64,000 nt of DNA, from the NCBI GenBank assembly GCA_905250025.1, contig CAJNOJ010000294.1:3033-67032 (forward strand). Reading direction: 5' to 3'. The notes beneath the pieces are model-generated. The model ran no database searches. It saw only the letters and a list, made by a program, of their open reading frames with translations, and was not told the DNA's origin. Both the position numbers and the translations under genes were made by a program. The stretch comes from Adineta ricciae (taxonomy: Eukaryota; Rotifera; Eurotatoria; Adinetida; Adinetidae). Below are positions 31,959-44,126 of this stretch, piece by piece; position 1 is the first letter of the stretch, and the number at the start of each line of letters is the position of its first letter.

Positions 31959-34300
31959 TTATGATTCTATATTGTTTCGAATGGATTCAATTTTCTCTTG
32001 AATGTCTTGTATCTCTTCGTGACGAACGAACCTATCTGATAATTCTTGTCGTAATTTCAGTGCTGCACCATAGAGTTCATACGCTTCTTTGTAGAAATGC
32101 AATTTTGTGTATAAATCTGCTAATTCAACTTGTTCATCAGCAATATAACGCTTTTTTCGCTGTGATGTATCATAACTGTCAGTCAAATTTGCTTGATTTT
32201 GTTTTAATGTACATTCATGTTTGATCAATTGATATTTTAATGCTGAATTATAATCATTTTTTTGCGTAGTATAAATCTCAATTACGTCAGAAACCTTTCG
32301 AATAATCCAATCATAATCTAATTTCGATTCTTTCAGGTAGATATCTATCACATGTTCATATATATTCAAAGCTTCATCGTATTTACGGTTTGATGCATAA
32401 ATCCAACCAGGTTCCATTAAACGATCGCGAAACGATGAATCGTTCAATGATGTGTATTTCAACATATTTTCTCCAGATAATTGTTTACATTTGATAAATT
32501 CAGCATAATCTTGTTCTTTTTCATTTCCATTTGTTTTAATATCCATCTTTAAACTATAAACATCAGTTAATTGTTCCAATAATGATGTTTTTTCATAGTC
32601 ATCTTTTGCGAGTGGAATCGCGAATTCATAAGAGCTGTTTTCACGTCTTTCTTATGTGTATGATAGCACTCTCCGAGATTGCAATAGATCTTTGCGATGT
32701 CACGGAAACAATTCATCTCACTATCCGTAACATATTCTGACCAGAATTTTAAAGCGTCATTGTAGTTTTTTATAGCTGCTGATGGATCGTGTCTAATGCG
32801 AAGATCCCAGTCTGTTATTGTCGAGTGATGTTTTACCGCTATATAGCGATGTTTTATTGCTTTTATCCATTTTTTTGTTGGACAAATTTCATTTAATTTC
32901 TCGAAAATCATCATTGCATCATCAAACATGGGCTTACTCGTTTGGTTTTCATCAAATAAATCATTCACGCAATCTTTAAGTCTTCTTTCTGTGATGGTTG
33001 TATCAAACTTATTTATATCATTGATTTCATGATAATTGTATAAACGGAGTTTCTTCACCCAGACTTTATCTTCTTCATTGTACTCTAAGGAATCTGGTTG
33101 AACTCGAAAATCAGTTGCAATCATAAATAAAACTTCTTCTTCATCCGGAATATCACTCAAGTGTGAGATCAACGCATAAGGACGTGTAATTTCGTTCAAA
33201 TCAATTTCGATTTCAAACAAAGCTCGAATGTAATCATCTTTCATAGTTGCAAAACCAACAAATTCGATTGCTTTCTTACGATTAAGACTTGTTGATAATA
33301 GAGAATTATTCATCACACTACTAGCTATGTGATGGTTGAATTCATACGTTGGCATCACTTGTCCACGGTAAACAAGCATTTTGGACTTTTCCGAGGATCG
33401 TTTTTCTTTAAAAGCATCATTTTCCTTCTTTAATTGCTGATAAATATCTTGAACGTATGATCCAAATAAGAACAATAATTCAATGTTATGCTGCCGACAT
33501 GCTCTGTTTAACAGTTCACAGAAGAATGTTGCACGTGTATACCACCAAATAACAGTCTCTGATTTATAATTCTTTTCCAATTCATCGACAATAGTCAATT
33601 TTGATGATACTCCGCTGTAGTAATCTCTCAATAAAGGAATAATTTGAAGTCGATAATCTTCTGGATAAGGAAGATAACAAAGAAGATGAATGTAACGTGA
33701 CCACCAATCATAACACCATTCCGCTGTATTACCCTGACTTTCAGTGCCCATGACGGCTGCAAATTTCTCGTGTTTTAAATACTGTTGAACGTCTTTTGTT
33801 AAAGATTCTAACAAGTGACTGGTTTTAGCGAAAATAATTTTAACCTGTAAGAGAAAACAAACAGTATAATTCTATTTCTCAAATCTACTTCGATTTACTT
33901 GACTATACGAGTGAACAAAGTGCGGGTCATTTTGTATATCATTATTGTAAATGTGAATAGACCAAATATGTTTCAATTGATAAACTTCTGGAACAATTAA
34001 TGGTCCGAATTTCTCTGAGCAAACAAGGAATATCGTATTTTCAGATTGTTTTAAATATTCGATACATTGTTTAGCATCTTGAAAGTGTTTAAAATCATTG
34101 ACAACACTTCGAACATTTGCTACTGGGATTATATTATTCGTTTCATCTTTAGCTAGCCAAACTAAACGATACGATTCACTAAGTGTCTCTCGAATAACTG
34201 GATGTTTGCTTCTTGGTTTTTCATCTGTAGTCGTATGACGCTGTGTATTGTTTGCGGGTATTTGTCGAACACTTTTAACAGTCGTTGATTTACGATACAT
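31959..34300 (-). pseudogene. ADP-ribosyltransferase-TPR protein, copy A, frameshifted in TPR region
   Basis: Three-part architecture on the minus strand. Exon 1 (34300-33899) encodes an N-terminal alpha/beta module (ESYRLVWLAKDE, TIFLVCSEKFGPLIVPEV). After a 54-bp intron (33898-33845), exon 2 carries a mono-ADP-ribosyltransferase fold with the R-S-E triad: VYRGQ, SLLSTSLN and DEEEVLF. C-terminal TPR units follow (YNDALKFW, IYCNLGECYHTHKKD, YDEALNIYEHV, LADLYTKLHFYKEAYELYGAAL). A deletion of 28 net bases at about 32623 relative to copy B shifts the frame between TPRs, so the protein would end early at 32567. The catalytic part remains open and could still give a truncated enzyme. Copy B is broken at a different place. 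Confidence 0.85.
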
Positions 34301-35384
34301 TTTTTATCAAGTTGAGTATTGAAGTGACAAATGCACATAAGCAAATACTTGTATTTACTTTCAATCATAAATTTTCAAATGCGAGAGAATACAACAAAGA
34401 AAGATAATACCATTTTCTAATGTGCTTTAAAAATAAAATTCTCGCACTTTTATTCACTCAAATTCATTTTGAGAATGAGTGAAAGTGCTGGTGAGATTCA
34501 CATCTCTAGCAAACAATTCTATTGGCAACAACTAATGTAGTCAAGCGAAAAATCACAACCTGTCTATTATATCACGAGAAATCGTTTACCGAATACAGTC
34601 AATGATGCGAAAAAGTTAGATGATTCTATTTCATTTTGCTGTTCACGAAACTCAGTCGTAAGTTGAAATGAAACAAATATATAAAAGTTCGATCATAAGT
34701 TGCATGTGCTTGTGCATTTGAAGCAACGAATGGGAAAGTTGTGAGGGAAGAAATTAAACCAACTCGCACATTCTCATAAACTATTCATTGGTGAAAACAA
34801 AATGATTTTCATCACCTAACTGGAGAAATAGACAAAAAGTAAAAATATTTCATGTTTTATTTCGATTTGATATAATTTTTCAATCTCACATATTCTTACG
34901 CGAAGAAGAGAGTTTATTCATGCAAATTATCGTTTCTCTTATAGTTTTCCTACACAAGCACACGTTTCACAAATAGCCGTAGTGATGTTCGTGTGGTCGA
35001 TCTTTGATTTCTTGTTCATACACATCCCAAAATTTAGACGAAACAAAAAAGTAAACTCCAGTTATTCGTAGACAAGTCGTTGTGAATGACATAGATCGAT
35101 TGGTTATTTTGAAGAATTTTCTCATCACATGGATTGCGTTTTGACCGTGAATAGAGCCATAGTCAGTGACAATACATTATACCATCGATCATGCCGGAAA
35201 TAATGCGAGCATTCGTTTTTTCATACGTTGTGAGTCGAATTGGGTCCGATTACATTTATTTTTCGTACAAAAGAAACAAAAGAGCATAATCAGCGTTAAC
35301 GCAAATAATCAATAGAAAAAAGTGCGAGTAGAATAATAGATGGCGTATTTCTCCGCCTTGTAGATTTTATCTTCAAAGCGAAAC
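34301..35384. other. Intergenic, 1.1 kb
   Basis: No gene recognised. Compared with 60644-61570, about 150 bp near 34925-35070 is present only in copy A. A short self-complementary stretch around CACTTTTATTCACTCAAATTC/GAATGAGTGAAAGTG (about 34446-34480) is conserved in copy B and could be a hairpin. Confidence 0.45.
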
Positions 35385-37108
35385 CTACTGTAGAGTACAT
35401 GACAAGCGTGAATACCAAGTAGACAACGGTTCGGTGTCGGTCAGTGTTAATGCATCGAGATTATTTGCGTTCTCGGTGGCCATCCATAAATAAATAGTAT
35501 CATTGACATATCTGAATGTGAAATTGTCCGTTATTTGGAAACGTCGGCAATTATTTATCAACCAGTTACGCTGCATGGTAGGAGATTCAGACGATGATTG
35601 ATGGAGTTCAAATTTTGCAATTGATAGATATTTTAACTGATCAATTAGTCGAAACAGATGAATATGAGAGAGTAATTTCATGTTCAAGCGTTCTAGTCGA
35701 GGAAAAATAAGGCATAATCGATCGAGATCGTGTATTGTTTGATGACTGTCACTTGTACTGAATTCTTGTACTGATAAACTTCGAATCTTCTCGAAGACTA
35801 CATTGATCGGTATGTGATTTACGATTGAAAGGTCTACAATTGAAATTGAATCTAAAAATTTCATCTGCTCAATAACTTGAACCAATGTCTGGCCGTCAAG
35901 CGTTCGATTTGTATGTATCGTAAGTGACGTTATGTTTGGGAATTGATCAGCGATCAGAGGATAAAGTGCTGAACACTGCAGATGTGTAATATGTTTGGCA
36001 AAAGGAAAGTCAGTTAGTGTACATTGTGGGGGCCAATTCACAGACGGATAATTGCTAATCGTTGATAAAAACCGAGGAACTGTGAAAATCTCTCGCGCGT
36101 TTGGAGTGTAATAAGCTACAAACCAACGTTTCTGTTCAAGCCAAAATAATGAACGAAAAGATTGAAGGACGTGTTCACGTTCAAAAACGTTATTCGAAGT
36201 GTCACTACAATGGATTCGAAAATCAAATCTCGAAAGACCAGAAACAATCGGTTCCCATCGTTCACCATCGAAAAGTTCCTTGAGTCCTTCCGTTTCCAAT
36301 TCGAAATGTTTCAAATTGGGTATTTTGGATAAGAATTTTTCTACTTTGCTCAAAGTTAAATATTCACCTACGATACAAAAACAGTTTCTATTCGATTCCA
36401 TATAGTCGGCTTTATCTATTTACCTTCAGTTCGAAGTGTGAATTTTTTCAAATAAAGTAACGGTGGAAGTTCAATCGGCCAATGTGAACGAACACCGCAT
36501 GTCAATATCACATCAAATGTTCGAAGGTTAGGCATCAGTGTGAGTATAGTTACTAAATGCCGACAATCACAATATCGCAAAGCTAAATGGTGTAGATTTG
36601 GTAACGGGTCGCTCAAAAGGCAATATACATTGTACACTGCTAGTTGATTCAATTGTGGAAGTAGTTTCTGGATGCCTGCACAAAATTCTGGACAGACTCT
36701 CTGGAATAAATGAGATAGGCTAATCGTTGTTAGCTGTTGGAGCTGATGTAGTTGGGTTAGTTTGTTGCATGTGTCACTGTTGATAGATTCTGTGTTGAAC
36801 GAACGAAGATGAGTAAATTGTTCGATGTTGAAGTAGGAAAAGAAAATTTCGGATTGCTCTGATGCTTCATCATCATCGGAGAATGTGAGGGAAAGAATTT
36901 GTTCAGGCCGTAAGCAACGACATATCATATCAAATTGACATTTCGTAATAGCATGAAATGCAACTACGTATCGATCATAAGTCGCCATTATTCCATTGAG
37001 ATATTCAGTGGTACCTGAGAATGCATAGACTATTTCATGTGCTGATAGATAAGCAAAGATCTGATGAATTAATTCGACAGGAAACCGATCCAACAAACAG
37101 AACGACAT
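35385..37108 (-). CDS. F-box protein with leucine-rich repeats, copy A
   Basis: Exons 37108-36424 and 36367-35385 (56-bp GT-AG intron at 36423-36368) encode 555 aa. The N-terminal F-box reads LLDRFPVELIHQIFAYLSAHEIVYAFSG (residues about 4-31), the usual Skp1-binding helix trio. The rest contains irregular leucine-rich repeats (LRSFN, LTTISLSHLF, LPNLHHLALRYCD, LPNLRTFDV-type, ITHLQCSALYPLI). Predicted substrate receptor of an SCF ubiquitin ligase; the substrate is unknown. This F-box/LRR type is greatly expanded in bdelloids. Open in both copies. Confidence 0.85.
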
Positions 37109-37998
37109 ATTGTAAAAAGGAATAAAAACAAACGCCGTTGAAAATAAAATCAGAATGTCACGTGTGATGAATCATGCTTCGTAGATGACTAAAACAGCAA
37201 TCCGCATTCGTTTTTTCATCGTAACGAATAGCGCTTTAGCGAGAATAAAAAGCGAAGATGACTATAATTTTTTGGCTACAAGCCATTAAAGATCGCTGTT
37301 CATGAATGTGAAATAATTTTTAGACATGATCTAAAAGCGATTGTCCTCATCAGTCAGTCAGCAGGTGGCAAACTAAGGCATCATCTTGATATCATAGCAT
37401 ACTATCATACGAAATAGAAAAGGGAAATATTGTGAGTAGAGTACAAGATAAACTTAAGAGCTGATATAGGTTGTAAGTCACATATGGAACAGTATCATTT
37501 CATGTAGCCAAGAGGAAATGCAAAAATATGGTTTTAGCTCGACATGATTCATTAACCATACGCTGATTATGGAATGGTTTGTGACTTGAAGAACACAGAA
37601 AAAAACTAAGCTAGATATAGTTTCAAAGTCACATATGAATCGATACAGCGCCGCAAGTTCAGGAAAAGAAAGGAAAGGTTCTATGATACCTGTTTATGAT
37701 TTTAAACTCGTATTTTCCAGTTCTATTTCCTGTAGAGGTCCCTGACTATTAACTTATGATTTATTAAGCACACAGAGCTAGGACTGAGTATTCCATATCT
37801 ATCACTGCCTGAGTCAAGTCGTTATCAGTATATATATATGCAAGTATGTTCATTATGCTACATAAAAATACACCAGCCCTTCTCTAGGTAAGTAAATTGT
37901 AGCTAAGACAAAACTAAGAAGCATTTTCGTCTTAAGCGGTTACTTTCCACGAACATTATTTCTCTTTTTAGTCGACCACTAAATTCTCATTATTGGCC
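37109..37998. other. Intergenic; right end of duplicated region
   Basis: Contains the last sequence shared with copy B (to 37815, matching the window end at 64000). A polypyrimidine TTTCTCTTTTTAG precedes the insulin-like gene at about 37960-37973 and could be a splice acceptor of a 5' UTR or leader exon. Confidence 0.5.
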
Positions 37999-38394
37999 AT
38001 GGCGATACTGTTCTATGCCCAATATATCTTGATCATACTGATTCTGTGCTATCAAGGTGTCTACTGTGAGTCAAGTGGGACAAGTGTGCCAGTCATTCAT
38101 GATAATTGCACCGTAGAATACGATGGAAATCTGCTAACAGAAGGCCAAACTATCGAAATGAAAAGTAAACTTTACAAAGTCGAAGATTGCGGAATCCATC
38201 GGGCGTATCATGCGTGTGGAGTTTATCTCTTACAAATGGTCAGTATTGCTTGTGATATTCTTCGAAGAGATGTACGTTCATTACCAGCTACGAAACGTGT
38301 TCGACGATCGGTACGACGAAAATTACTTACTGAAGCATGCTGTGAAACGTTATGTACTGTTGCAGAAATGACACGCTATTGTCCTAGGCATTGA
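37999..38394 (+). CDS. Insulin/relaxin-like peptide precursor with two extra cysteines
   Basis: 131-aa secreted precursor. I choose the ATG at 37999 (Kozak-like GCCATGG). The signal peptide (ILFYAQYILIILILCYQGVYC) is followed by an N-terminal extension. The B-chain core is ACGVYLLQMVSIAC (Cys73 and Cys85, exactly C-x11-C with CG). A short connecting segment with dibasic sites (RR89-90, KR99-100, RR102-103, RRK106-108) follows. The A-chain is ACCETLCTVAEMTRYC, a perfect CC-x3-C-x8-C (Cys114, 115, 119, 128). Extra Cys37 and Cys64 lie in the extension before the B-chain, possibly a fourth disulfide or a small VWC-like module. Present once in this window; the right duplicate ends before it. Confidence 0.85.
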   Translation: MAILFYAQYILIILILCYQGVYCESSGTSVPVIHDNCTVEYDGNLLTEGQTIEMKSKLYKVEDCGIHRAYHACGVYLLQMVSIACDILRRDVRSLPATKRVRRSVRRKLLTEACCETLCTVAEMTRYCPRH

Positions 38395-38999
38395 CAGAAT
38401 CAAATGCTATTGATTGTTTTGCGCAATATCCTTCTTACCGTATAAATAGAGATTGGCCTTCAATTAAAAATGACTTGACTATGTTCTTCTTTTGGAAATC
38501 TTCATTTTCTGAATCATAAATGTGTTTTGCTCACATACAGAGAGAGAAAGATGACTCATGTAACTTCTTGGTTTCTCATCAGTGTATTATCCGTAACGCG
38601 TAGAAAAAATATATTTATTCTTCAGGGAAAGAAACGAGCTATGGTTGAATGATCGTAACGATGAAAAAAAGAGAGGGTATGGAGTTTGGGCGTTCGATTG
38701 TCTACTTATTTTGAAAGCAGAAATGGTCACGCGACCGAATACAATTCAAATCGAATTGGCGGAAAATACTTTCTGTCATTTTTTGAATAATCAACGAGGA
38801 TTAGTTAATTATATTGATGTAAATCAAACTAGTTCAGATCTCGGATCGAGTTGCTGAATCATAGAAATTGTTCCTGAACAGCTAGATGTGAACGACATAG
38901 CAAAGATCCTCAATCCTATCGTTGTATATGCCATAGAATCTCTACTACCATTGGCAGAAGTATTACTTTGTTAGATACCATGATTTACAACTTGCATTA
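38395..38999. other. Intergenic, 600 bp
   Basis: A short frame at 38645-38857 has protein-like composition, but I could not place it in a family. It may be the decayed N-terminus of the adjacent ADP-ribosyltransferase remnant. Confidence 0.35.
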
Positions 39000-39450
39000 T
39001 GTGAGACCTTCGAAGAGCCAGCTATTATGGTCTCTATGCATGTGAATAACATAGTATTCATCGTAGTCTTTATTCCATGCTCAACTTTATTCTCAACGAG
39101 AATTTGTGATCGTATTTCTGATTGCACTGGTTAAACTACCATGTTTGCCCCCGTCTGCTCTTTGGAGAGGAGTAACGAAAGATTTGAGTTTACAGTTCCC
39201 ACCTGGCACTTTCGTAATTTGGTGGGCGTCCTCATCATGTACGATCTCGTTGTCTATCCGAAAGAACAATATGTGTATATATCTCGGCGAAGCTGGCAAG
39301 CGAACATTGTTCTCTGTGAAGATGATCAATAATCGGGTGATACGTGGTCATTCACACTTCGTTATTGAAGATGAAGTACTTCTTCTACTACCAAGTACAC
39401 AGATGATCATTCAATCACAATTGAGACAGAATTCAGATCGTACCAAATGA
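39000..39450 (+). pseudogene. Arginine-specific mono-ADP-ribosyltransferase (ART-type) pseudogene
   Basis: Frame 39106-39450 shows the ART catalytic core: LWRGV (Arg of the triad), FPPGTFVIWWASSSCT (Ser-x-Ser position, here SSC), TLFSVKMINNRVIRGHSHF, then IEDEVLLLL (E-x-E). Upstream, SLYSMLNFILNEN at about 39068-39110 continues the family pattern in another frame, showing a frameshift, and further upstream stops occur. A disabled member of the vertebrate-like ART family expanded in bdelloids. An additional frameshift may lie near 39280, where the spacing between LSIRKNN and YLGEAG looks stretched. Confidence 0.7.
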
Positions 39451-39704
39451 AATCTTTCTGTTCATCGATTCGACAAAAACTGCTTTTTTAAGATGTGCAT
39501 CTGTATCCAATTCATTGAGTTAAACTGTCATTCGACTGACGGACCCGTTATGCGACCATATCAATTCAACATTCGAATCATCGTTCCAATTGTTGTCCGC
39601 ATGTTCTGCAGTAGCTACGCATTTTATGTCAGTGCGCCATACTCGTCTTTCTCAAAAATCCAGTGTAGATTAATGTTTCGATTTGCACATAGGTAGTTAT
39701 CCTG
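39451..39704. other. Intergenic
   Basis: Non-coding stretch between the ART remnant and a small minus-strand frame. Nothing recognised. Confidence 0.4.
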
Positions 39705-39950
39705 TCAAGACCCTGTTTCTTCAAACATTTGAATACACCACCAATTGGATATATATGACGGCGATGTGAGCATGAATTGAAGTGGTCCAAAGTTGGTTTT
39801 AAATGAGTCTGTTGAGTTCTGAGCGCGATCTTTTGCCAGATTGTCATTCATTAGCGTAGCAATTTCAATACCAACAACACTTTTCTGGTACACATCGGAG
39901 TGTACAACTTGCCAAACAATACAATACAGTAAAATCAGTTTCACTTTCAT
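39705..39950 (-). CDS. Small predicted secreted protein, 81 aa
   Basis: The ATG at 39950 gives MKVKLILLYCIVWQVVHS, a convincing signal peptide, followed by about 63 residues with few cysteines (one Cys, in WWCIQMF). No family recognised. Unique in the window, with no conserved partner to support it. It could be a first exon: several GT sites lie near the end. Confidence 0.35.
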   Translation of the reverse strand: MKVKLILLYCIVWQVVHSDVYQKSVVGIEIATLMNDNLAKDRAQNSTDSFKTNFGPLQFMLTSPSYISNWWCIQMFEETGS

Positions 39951-40889
39951 TCGTATAATAAACGTTAGTTCTTTTGACACTTCTTTTACACGATAAAGTG
40001 TCTCTGAGAGTCAACCATCTTTTATATATCCTATAATCGTTGCTAGGTCACGTGTTTTATCGGATTTTGCGAACATTCTGCTCACACCGTACAAAATCGA
40101 GCTACTACGGATGCTACCGGTAGTTCTTTTCTGCTTGTGTATGTGCATCGTTTTCATCTTGTCTTCACAATATATACATACGAATTTAATTACTCTCTAG
40201 ATATGTGGTCTGATGGTGTGGTTTTTTTACACAAATATATGCGCAAGATAAGACGTTTTGATTCAGTCTACTTCCTTTGTTGTATGTTGGAAGAAATGCT
40301 ATTAAGAGTTATTCTTTAGGTCGTAAAATGTCCGCTTTAATGATAGGTATAAATAAACTATAAAACGAACACAAGTATTGAAATAATAGTATAGTATTTT
40401 TTGAGCACAAATCTTTTGCCTCATCTAAATCATAACTAGATCTTCTCTATCTAACGTTTTACTCAGATTGAGTATATTGGTATAAGTCAGCTGTTGTATG
40501 AATGAGTTTATTTTCCATAATGCATCTATATGATATACACACTCCCAAACTAAATATACGAGAAATTATGGTGAAATATATACTGATCGGTGTGTGAAAA
40601 TCTCTATTGTTTATTCGTATTCAATGAAGTATAAAAAGTGCATTGTTTCGTACTGTTTCAGCCTTTCAGTTTCTCTTTCAAGAATATACATCTCATGAAA
40701 AATGCATATTGAAAACTCCGGACACGACATCGCCGAGAAGTAAATTTGTTTTTAAACGGCAAACGATACATCTCGGAAAACTATGTTTACCCTTCGAATA
40801 AGAGAGAAGGATGTTTATATCCTCATTCTTCTTATTAATGAAGACTTGAAACAAGAAAAGCAAACGTTCACACATAGTATTCGAAATAA
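39951..40889. other. Intergenic, 940 bp
   Basis: No gene recognised; several short frames are probably chance. Presumed promoter region of the channel gene downstream, with a TATAAAAAG box near 40630-40640. Confidence 0.45.
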
Positions 40890-42494
40890 ATGGAGCAAAA
40901 ACCCATCGGTCAGCGTCGTCGTCGTCGCTCTATTATTCATGAATCTTGTTTGAATACATCCGCGTATGGTCTGTCACGCGTTGCTCGTTCAACCGATATT
41001 CTCAGTCGCTTCTTCTGGTTGATTTCCTTCACGGGTTTCACTGCTACCATGATCTATTTTATTGTTCGAGCGATCTTAGCTTATTTTGAATATCCAACTA
41101 AAATAGATATTAGCTATGTCAACAAATGGCCGAACTATTTTCCAGCATTCAGTCTTTGCAATCTATCACCCGTTCGATCCGATGAAATCATCGGTTTGTT
41201 GATTAACTATAGTAATATGTCTAACGGGACAAACGCAAATGGAACAGTAGATATCAATCAATTCAGTGTTGCTCTTATTTATGATTTCATAGTTGATCGA
41301 ATGAACAGGAACCAACCAATCGGGTCATTTTTGTTTTCATTGCCTGTCATGCTTCAATCTTGTTCGTTTAACAATCGTCCATGTTCATTATCAGATTTTG
41401 TTCTATTTACATCATCACTATATGGATTTTGTTATACATTCAATGCCAAGATGAAAAATAGCTCAAACAGTACCCTACGCTTAGCTGGACAGTATGGTGG
41501 TGATGGAATACTCTCGTTAGGGATATATTTACATAGTCACCAATACGTTCCTCAAATGACTGATTGTGAGTACGAAGATAATTTGTAGTAGATCAAATGA
41601 TTTTGTTATATTCTGGTTTTAGCCGTCGGTCTCATTGGTCTAATACATGGAAATACACAATTACCGTTAATTGAAGCAGCTGGTGTAGAATTAGCAGCAG
41701 GACGAAAACATCGACTAAGTTATAGTGAGAAGACAGTCCGCTTCCTACCTGCACCATATTCTAACTGTAAAGATGAAGTATCTTCTCTGATGCAAATGAT
41801 GCTGGATAAATATAACGGTGCTGATTACGGATATTCAGAGGTTATTTGCTACCAACTTTGTGAACAAGCATATGTGTGAGTATAATTAATCATTGCATCT
41901 ATACATGACGAATTCGTACATAGATTTGATCAATGTGGCTGTGTCAACCCGTATAAATGGAATGCTCGCTCGATCATGTTGTCCGGAACGAATAAAATCA
42001 TATACACAACTCTTTGCGGCACAAATAATACTTGTTATCGTGATGCTATCAGTGTATTCTCCGCTTCACCATCGCTCATGGATCAGTATTGTGCAGACTG
42101 TCAAACTCAGTGTGAGAAAACGGACTTTGCTGTTCAAACATCATCTTCGGTTGCGCCGATCGAATTTCAAATGAATGATATAAAATTATTCGTGGAAAAC
42201 TCAACTGTTCCGCTGCCTACCAACTGGTCAAGTACATGGCGTGAGCAGATTTATAGTAATTATCTTCGTGTCGATGTAGTGCGTCGAACAGGCATTGTAG
42301 AAATGAACACCGAGTCAGCAACACTTGCTCCAGTCGACCTTTTTTCCAATATCGGCGGGCAAACAGGCTTATGGATCGGTGTTAGCTTTCTTTCATTGAT
42401 GGAATTAGTTGAAATTATCTACCGATTAATCCAACATTATTTCCGTTCAAATCGAGTGAATGCAGCAACTGACCAGAAAACGACTGATAAATGA
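40890..42494 (+). CDS. DEG/ENaC-family sodium channel subunit
   Basis: Exons 40890-41565, 41623-41875 and 41924-42494 (introns 57 and 48 bp, GT-AG) encode 499 aa. An Arg-rich cytoplasmic N-terminus precedes TM1 (FFWLISFTGFTATMIYFIVRAILAYFEYPT). The large ectodomain has the expected Cys pattern, including FDQCGCVNPY and YCADCQTQCEKTDF. TM2 follows with the pore signature NIGGQTGLWIGVSFLSLMELVEIIYRL, in which the G-x-S selectivity-filter position is G-V-S. Predicted trimeric amiloride-sensitive-type channel in the plasma membrane; gating ligand (peptide, acid or force) unknown. The two class A receptors and the insulin-like peptide nearby suggest neuroendocrine expression, but that is only context. 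Confidence 0.92.
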
Positions 42495-43005
42495 TTAAGA
42501 ACGAACGCCTTTCCTTTCAAAACAGCATAACATATAAAAGAAAGATTAACTTCAATCTTTTTCTTCTATAAAAAAAAGTAAAAATAAAGTAACATCTTTA
42601 GAAAATGATACTGCCTGTAACGACAGCATGTAATTCCATTGACAGTTCGATAATCAACAGAAAACACAGGTATACTACTCATATCAGTTTATTTCATTAT
42701 TGAAATGAGTATTTCTTTCGAACAGAATTGCATATCTCGAAAATCAACTAAAAGCCGTTTTTGTGACGTATCAACGGCTTTGCATGATGTCAAAAATGCT
42801 CGAGATAGAAAAGACTTTTAACACGTCTTATTCTGATGCGAATGAAAGATAGAAATTAGAAAATCAGCTTTTTATTTATAGCTCAGCTTCTATACTCTTA
42901 CACTTAGATAATCAATTTGAATGATGTGTCATAGACAGTATATATAGAATTTCATTTGAAAAATTTTTAAATTAATTTTTAGTAATACTCAAATCTACTC
43001 TTACG
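42495..43005. other. Intergenic, 510 bp
   Basis: Non-coding. A TATATATAG box near 42940 precedes the GPCR. A self-complementary CATTATTGAAATGAG / CTCATATCAG-type stretch near 42675-42710 may be a weak hairpin. Confidence 0.4.
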
Positions 43006-43992
43006 ATGCCTGCGACGATTCTACCCTCTGTACAACAAATTCTAAATCGATATATTATGAGTACCAGTTTTGCCATGGGTCTTATTGGTAATCTATGCTG
43101 CAGCATAGTTTTCTTCAAGAATTCTAATCCTCGCACAGCTTGTTCGATCTATTTTTTTGCATTATCCATTTCTGCCAACGCGTATCTTCTTTGGTCAGTT
43201 CCACTCATTTTTTATACTCTCGATCACGTCGATCCACAAACCAAATCATTAGTTTACTGCAAGATGCGTATCTACATCAGCCATGTACTCGGTCTCTACA
43301 CCCGTTATCTCATTGTTCTTGCCTGTATCGATCTCTTTTTTATTACGCGCTCAAATGTTCGAATGCGTTCATGGAGTTCCACTAAAATAGCATACCTACT
43401 CACAGCAATCGTGTGCGTAGGGTGCCCTACCGTTGCGTCTCATTTTCCCGTTTTCATGGATCTACGTGGTAGTACTTGTGGATTGTTCGATTCCTATAGA
43501 TACTTTTTCGGCATCTATCAGTTAGTACTGGTCTCTCTTTTGCCATCCGTATTGATGGGCATATTCGGTATCCTTGCTGTTCGCACTATTCATCAACGAG
43601 GAACCGCTTTGACCAGTGTGAGACGAAGGGATCGTGATTTGATGCGCATGATAGTGGCTGAGATTCTAATAAATATCATTGCGTCCATTCCACTCTCAGC
43701 GAATCTGATTTACACTGCAGCAACAGTTTCTCTGGTGAATAAAAGCGCAGAGCGCATAGAAATCGATGCTTTTATGAACTTTTTGGGTCAGTTCATCAAC
43801 CAAGGAATATTCATTGCTCCGTTTTACCTGTTTATCCTGTCGTCAAAATCATTTCGACGTGATTTCCAGCAGATCGTCAACGCATTTTGGTTTAAATACA
43901 TTCGACGACAAAATCGAGTAACTCAAATCAATGCACGACCTGTTACATTCACAAAGCATCATGAGACTGGTTTCCCAAAAACAACTATTTAA
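43006..43992 (+). CDS. Rhodopsin-like GPCR (FMRFamide-receptor-like type)
   Basis: 328 aa, intronless, seven hydrophobic segments. TM1 has GLIGNLCCSIVFF with the conserved Asn. TM3 ends in IVLACIDLFFITRS, a degenerate DRY. TM5 is LVLVSLLPSVLMGIFGILAVRTI. A basic third loop (SVRRRDRDLMRMI) precedes TM6, and TM7 reads IAPFYLFILSSKSFRRDF. It is distinct from the receptors at 18309 and 19897. Its pattern resembles the many orphan, FMRFamide-receptor-like GPCRs of rotifers. Ligand unknown. Confidence 0.82.
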   Translation: MPATILPSVQQILNRYIMSTSFAMGLIGNLCCSIVFFKNSNPRTACSIYFFALSISANAYLLWSVPLIFYTLDHVDPQTKSLVYCKMRIYISHVLGLYTRYLIVLACIDLFFITRSNVRMRSWSSTKIAYLLTAIVCVGCPTVASHFPVFMDLRGSTCGLFDSYRYFFGIYQLVLVSLLPSVLMGIFGILAVRTIHQRGTALTSVRRRDRDLMRMIVAEILINIIASIPLSANLIYTAATVSLVNKSAERIEIDAFMNFLGQFINQGIFIAPFYLFILSSKSFRRDFQQIVNAFWFKYIRRQNRVTQINARPVTFTKHHETGFPKTTI

Positions 43993-44126
43993 TCCGTAAT
44001 TGAAAAGACGTATGAGATCACAATGCTCTTTCTATTTAATCATAATAAATTCTGATGACGTGAGTATGACATCTACATAGCATTTTTATTAAGATTGAAA
44101 AAAAATGGTTCAAATCTAATCTTTGT

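Larger units (their letters stand above)
18949..37815. repeat. 19-kb direct duplication, left copy (A)
   Basis: Every gene from the 3' third of the GPCR at 18309 to the region upstream of the F-box gene recurs in the same order and strand at 44670-64000. By eye the copies differ by several percent in coding sequence, and more in intergenic DNA with 10-300-bp indels. The right copy begins at the base after an N and runs off the window, so the full repeat length is unknown. Confidence 0.95.

Noticed and set aside
36101-36405. Plus-strand frames opposite the F-box gene (also 62287-62469)
   Set aside because: Antisense shadows of the LRR exon.
38645-38857. 70-codon plus-strand frame
   Set aside because: Could be a decayed N-terminus of the ART remnant, but no motif supports a separate gene.
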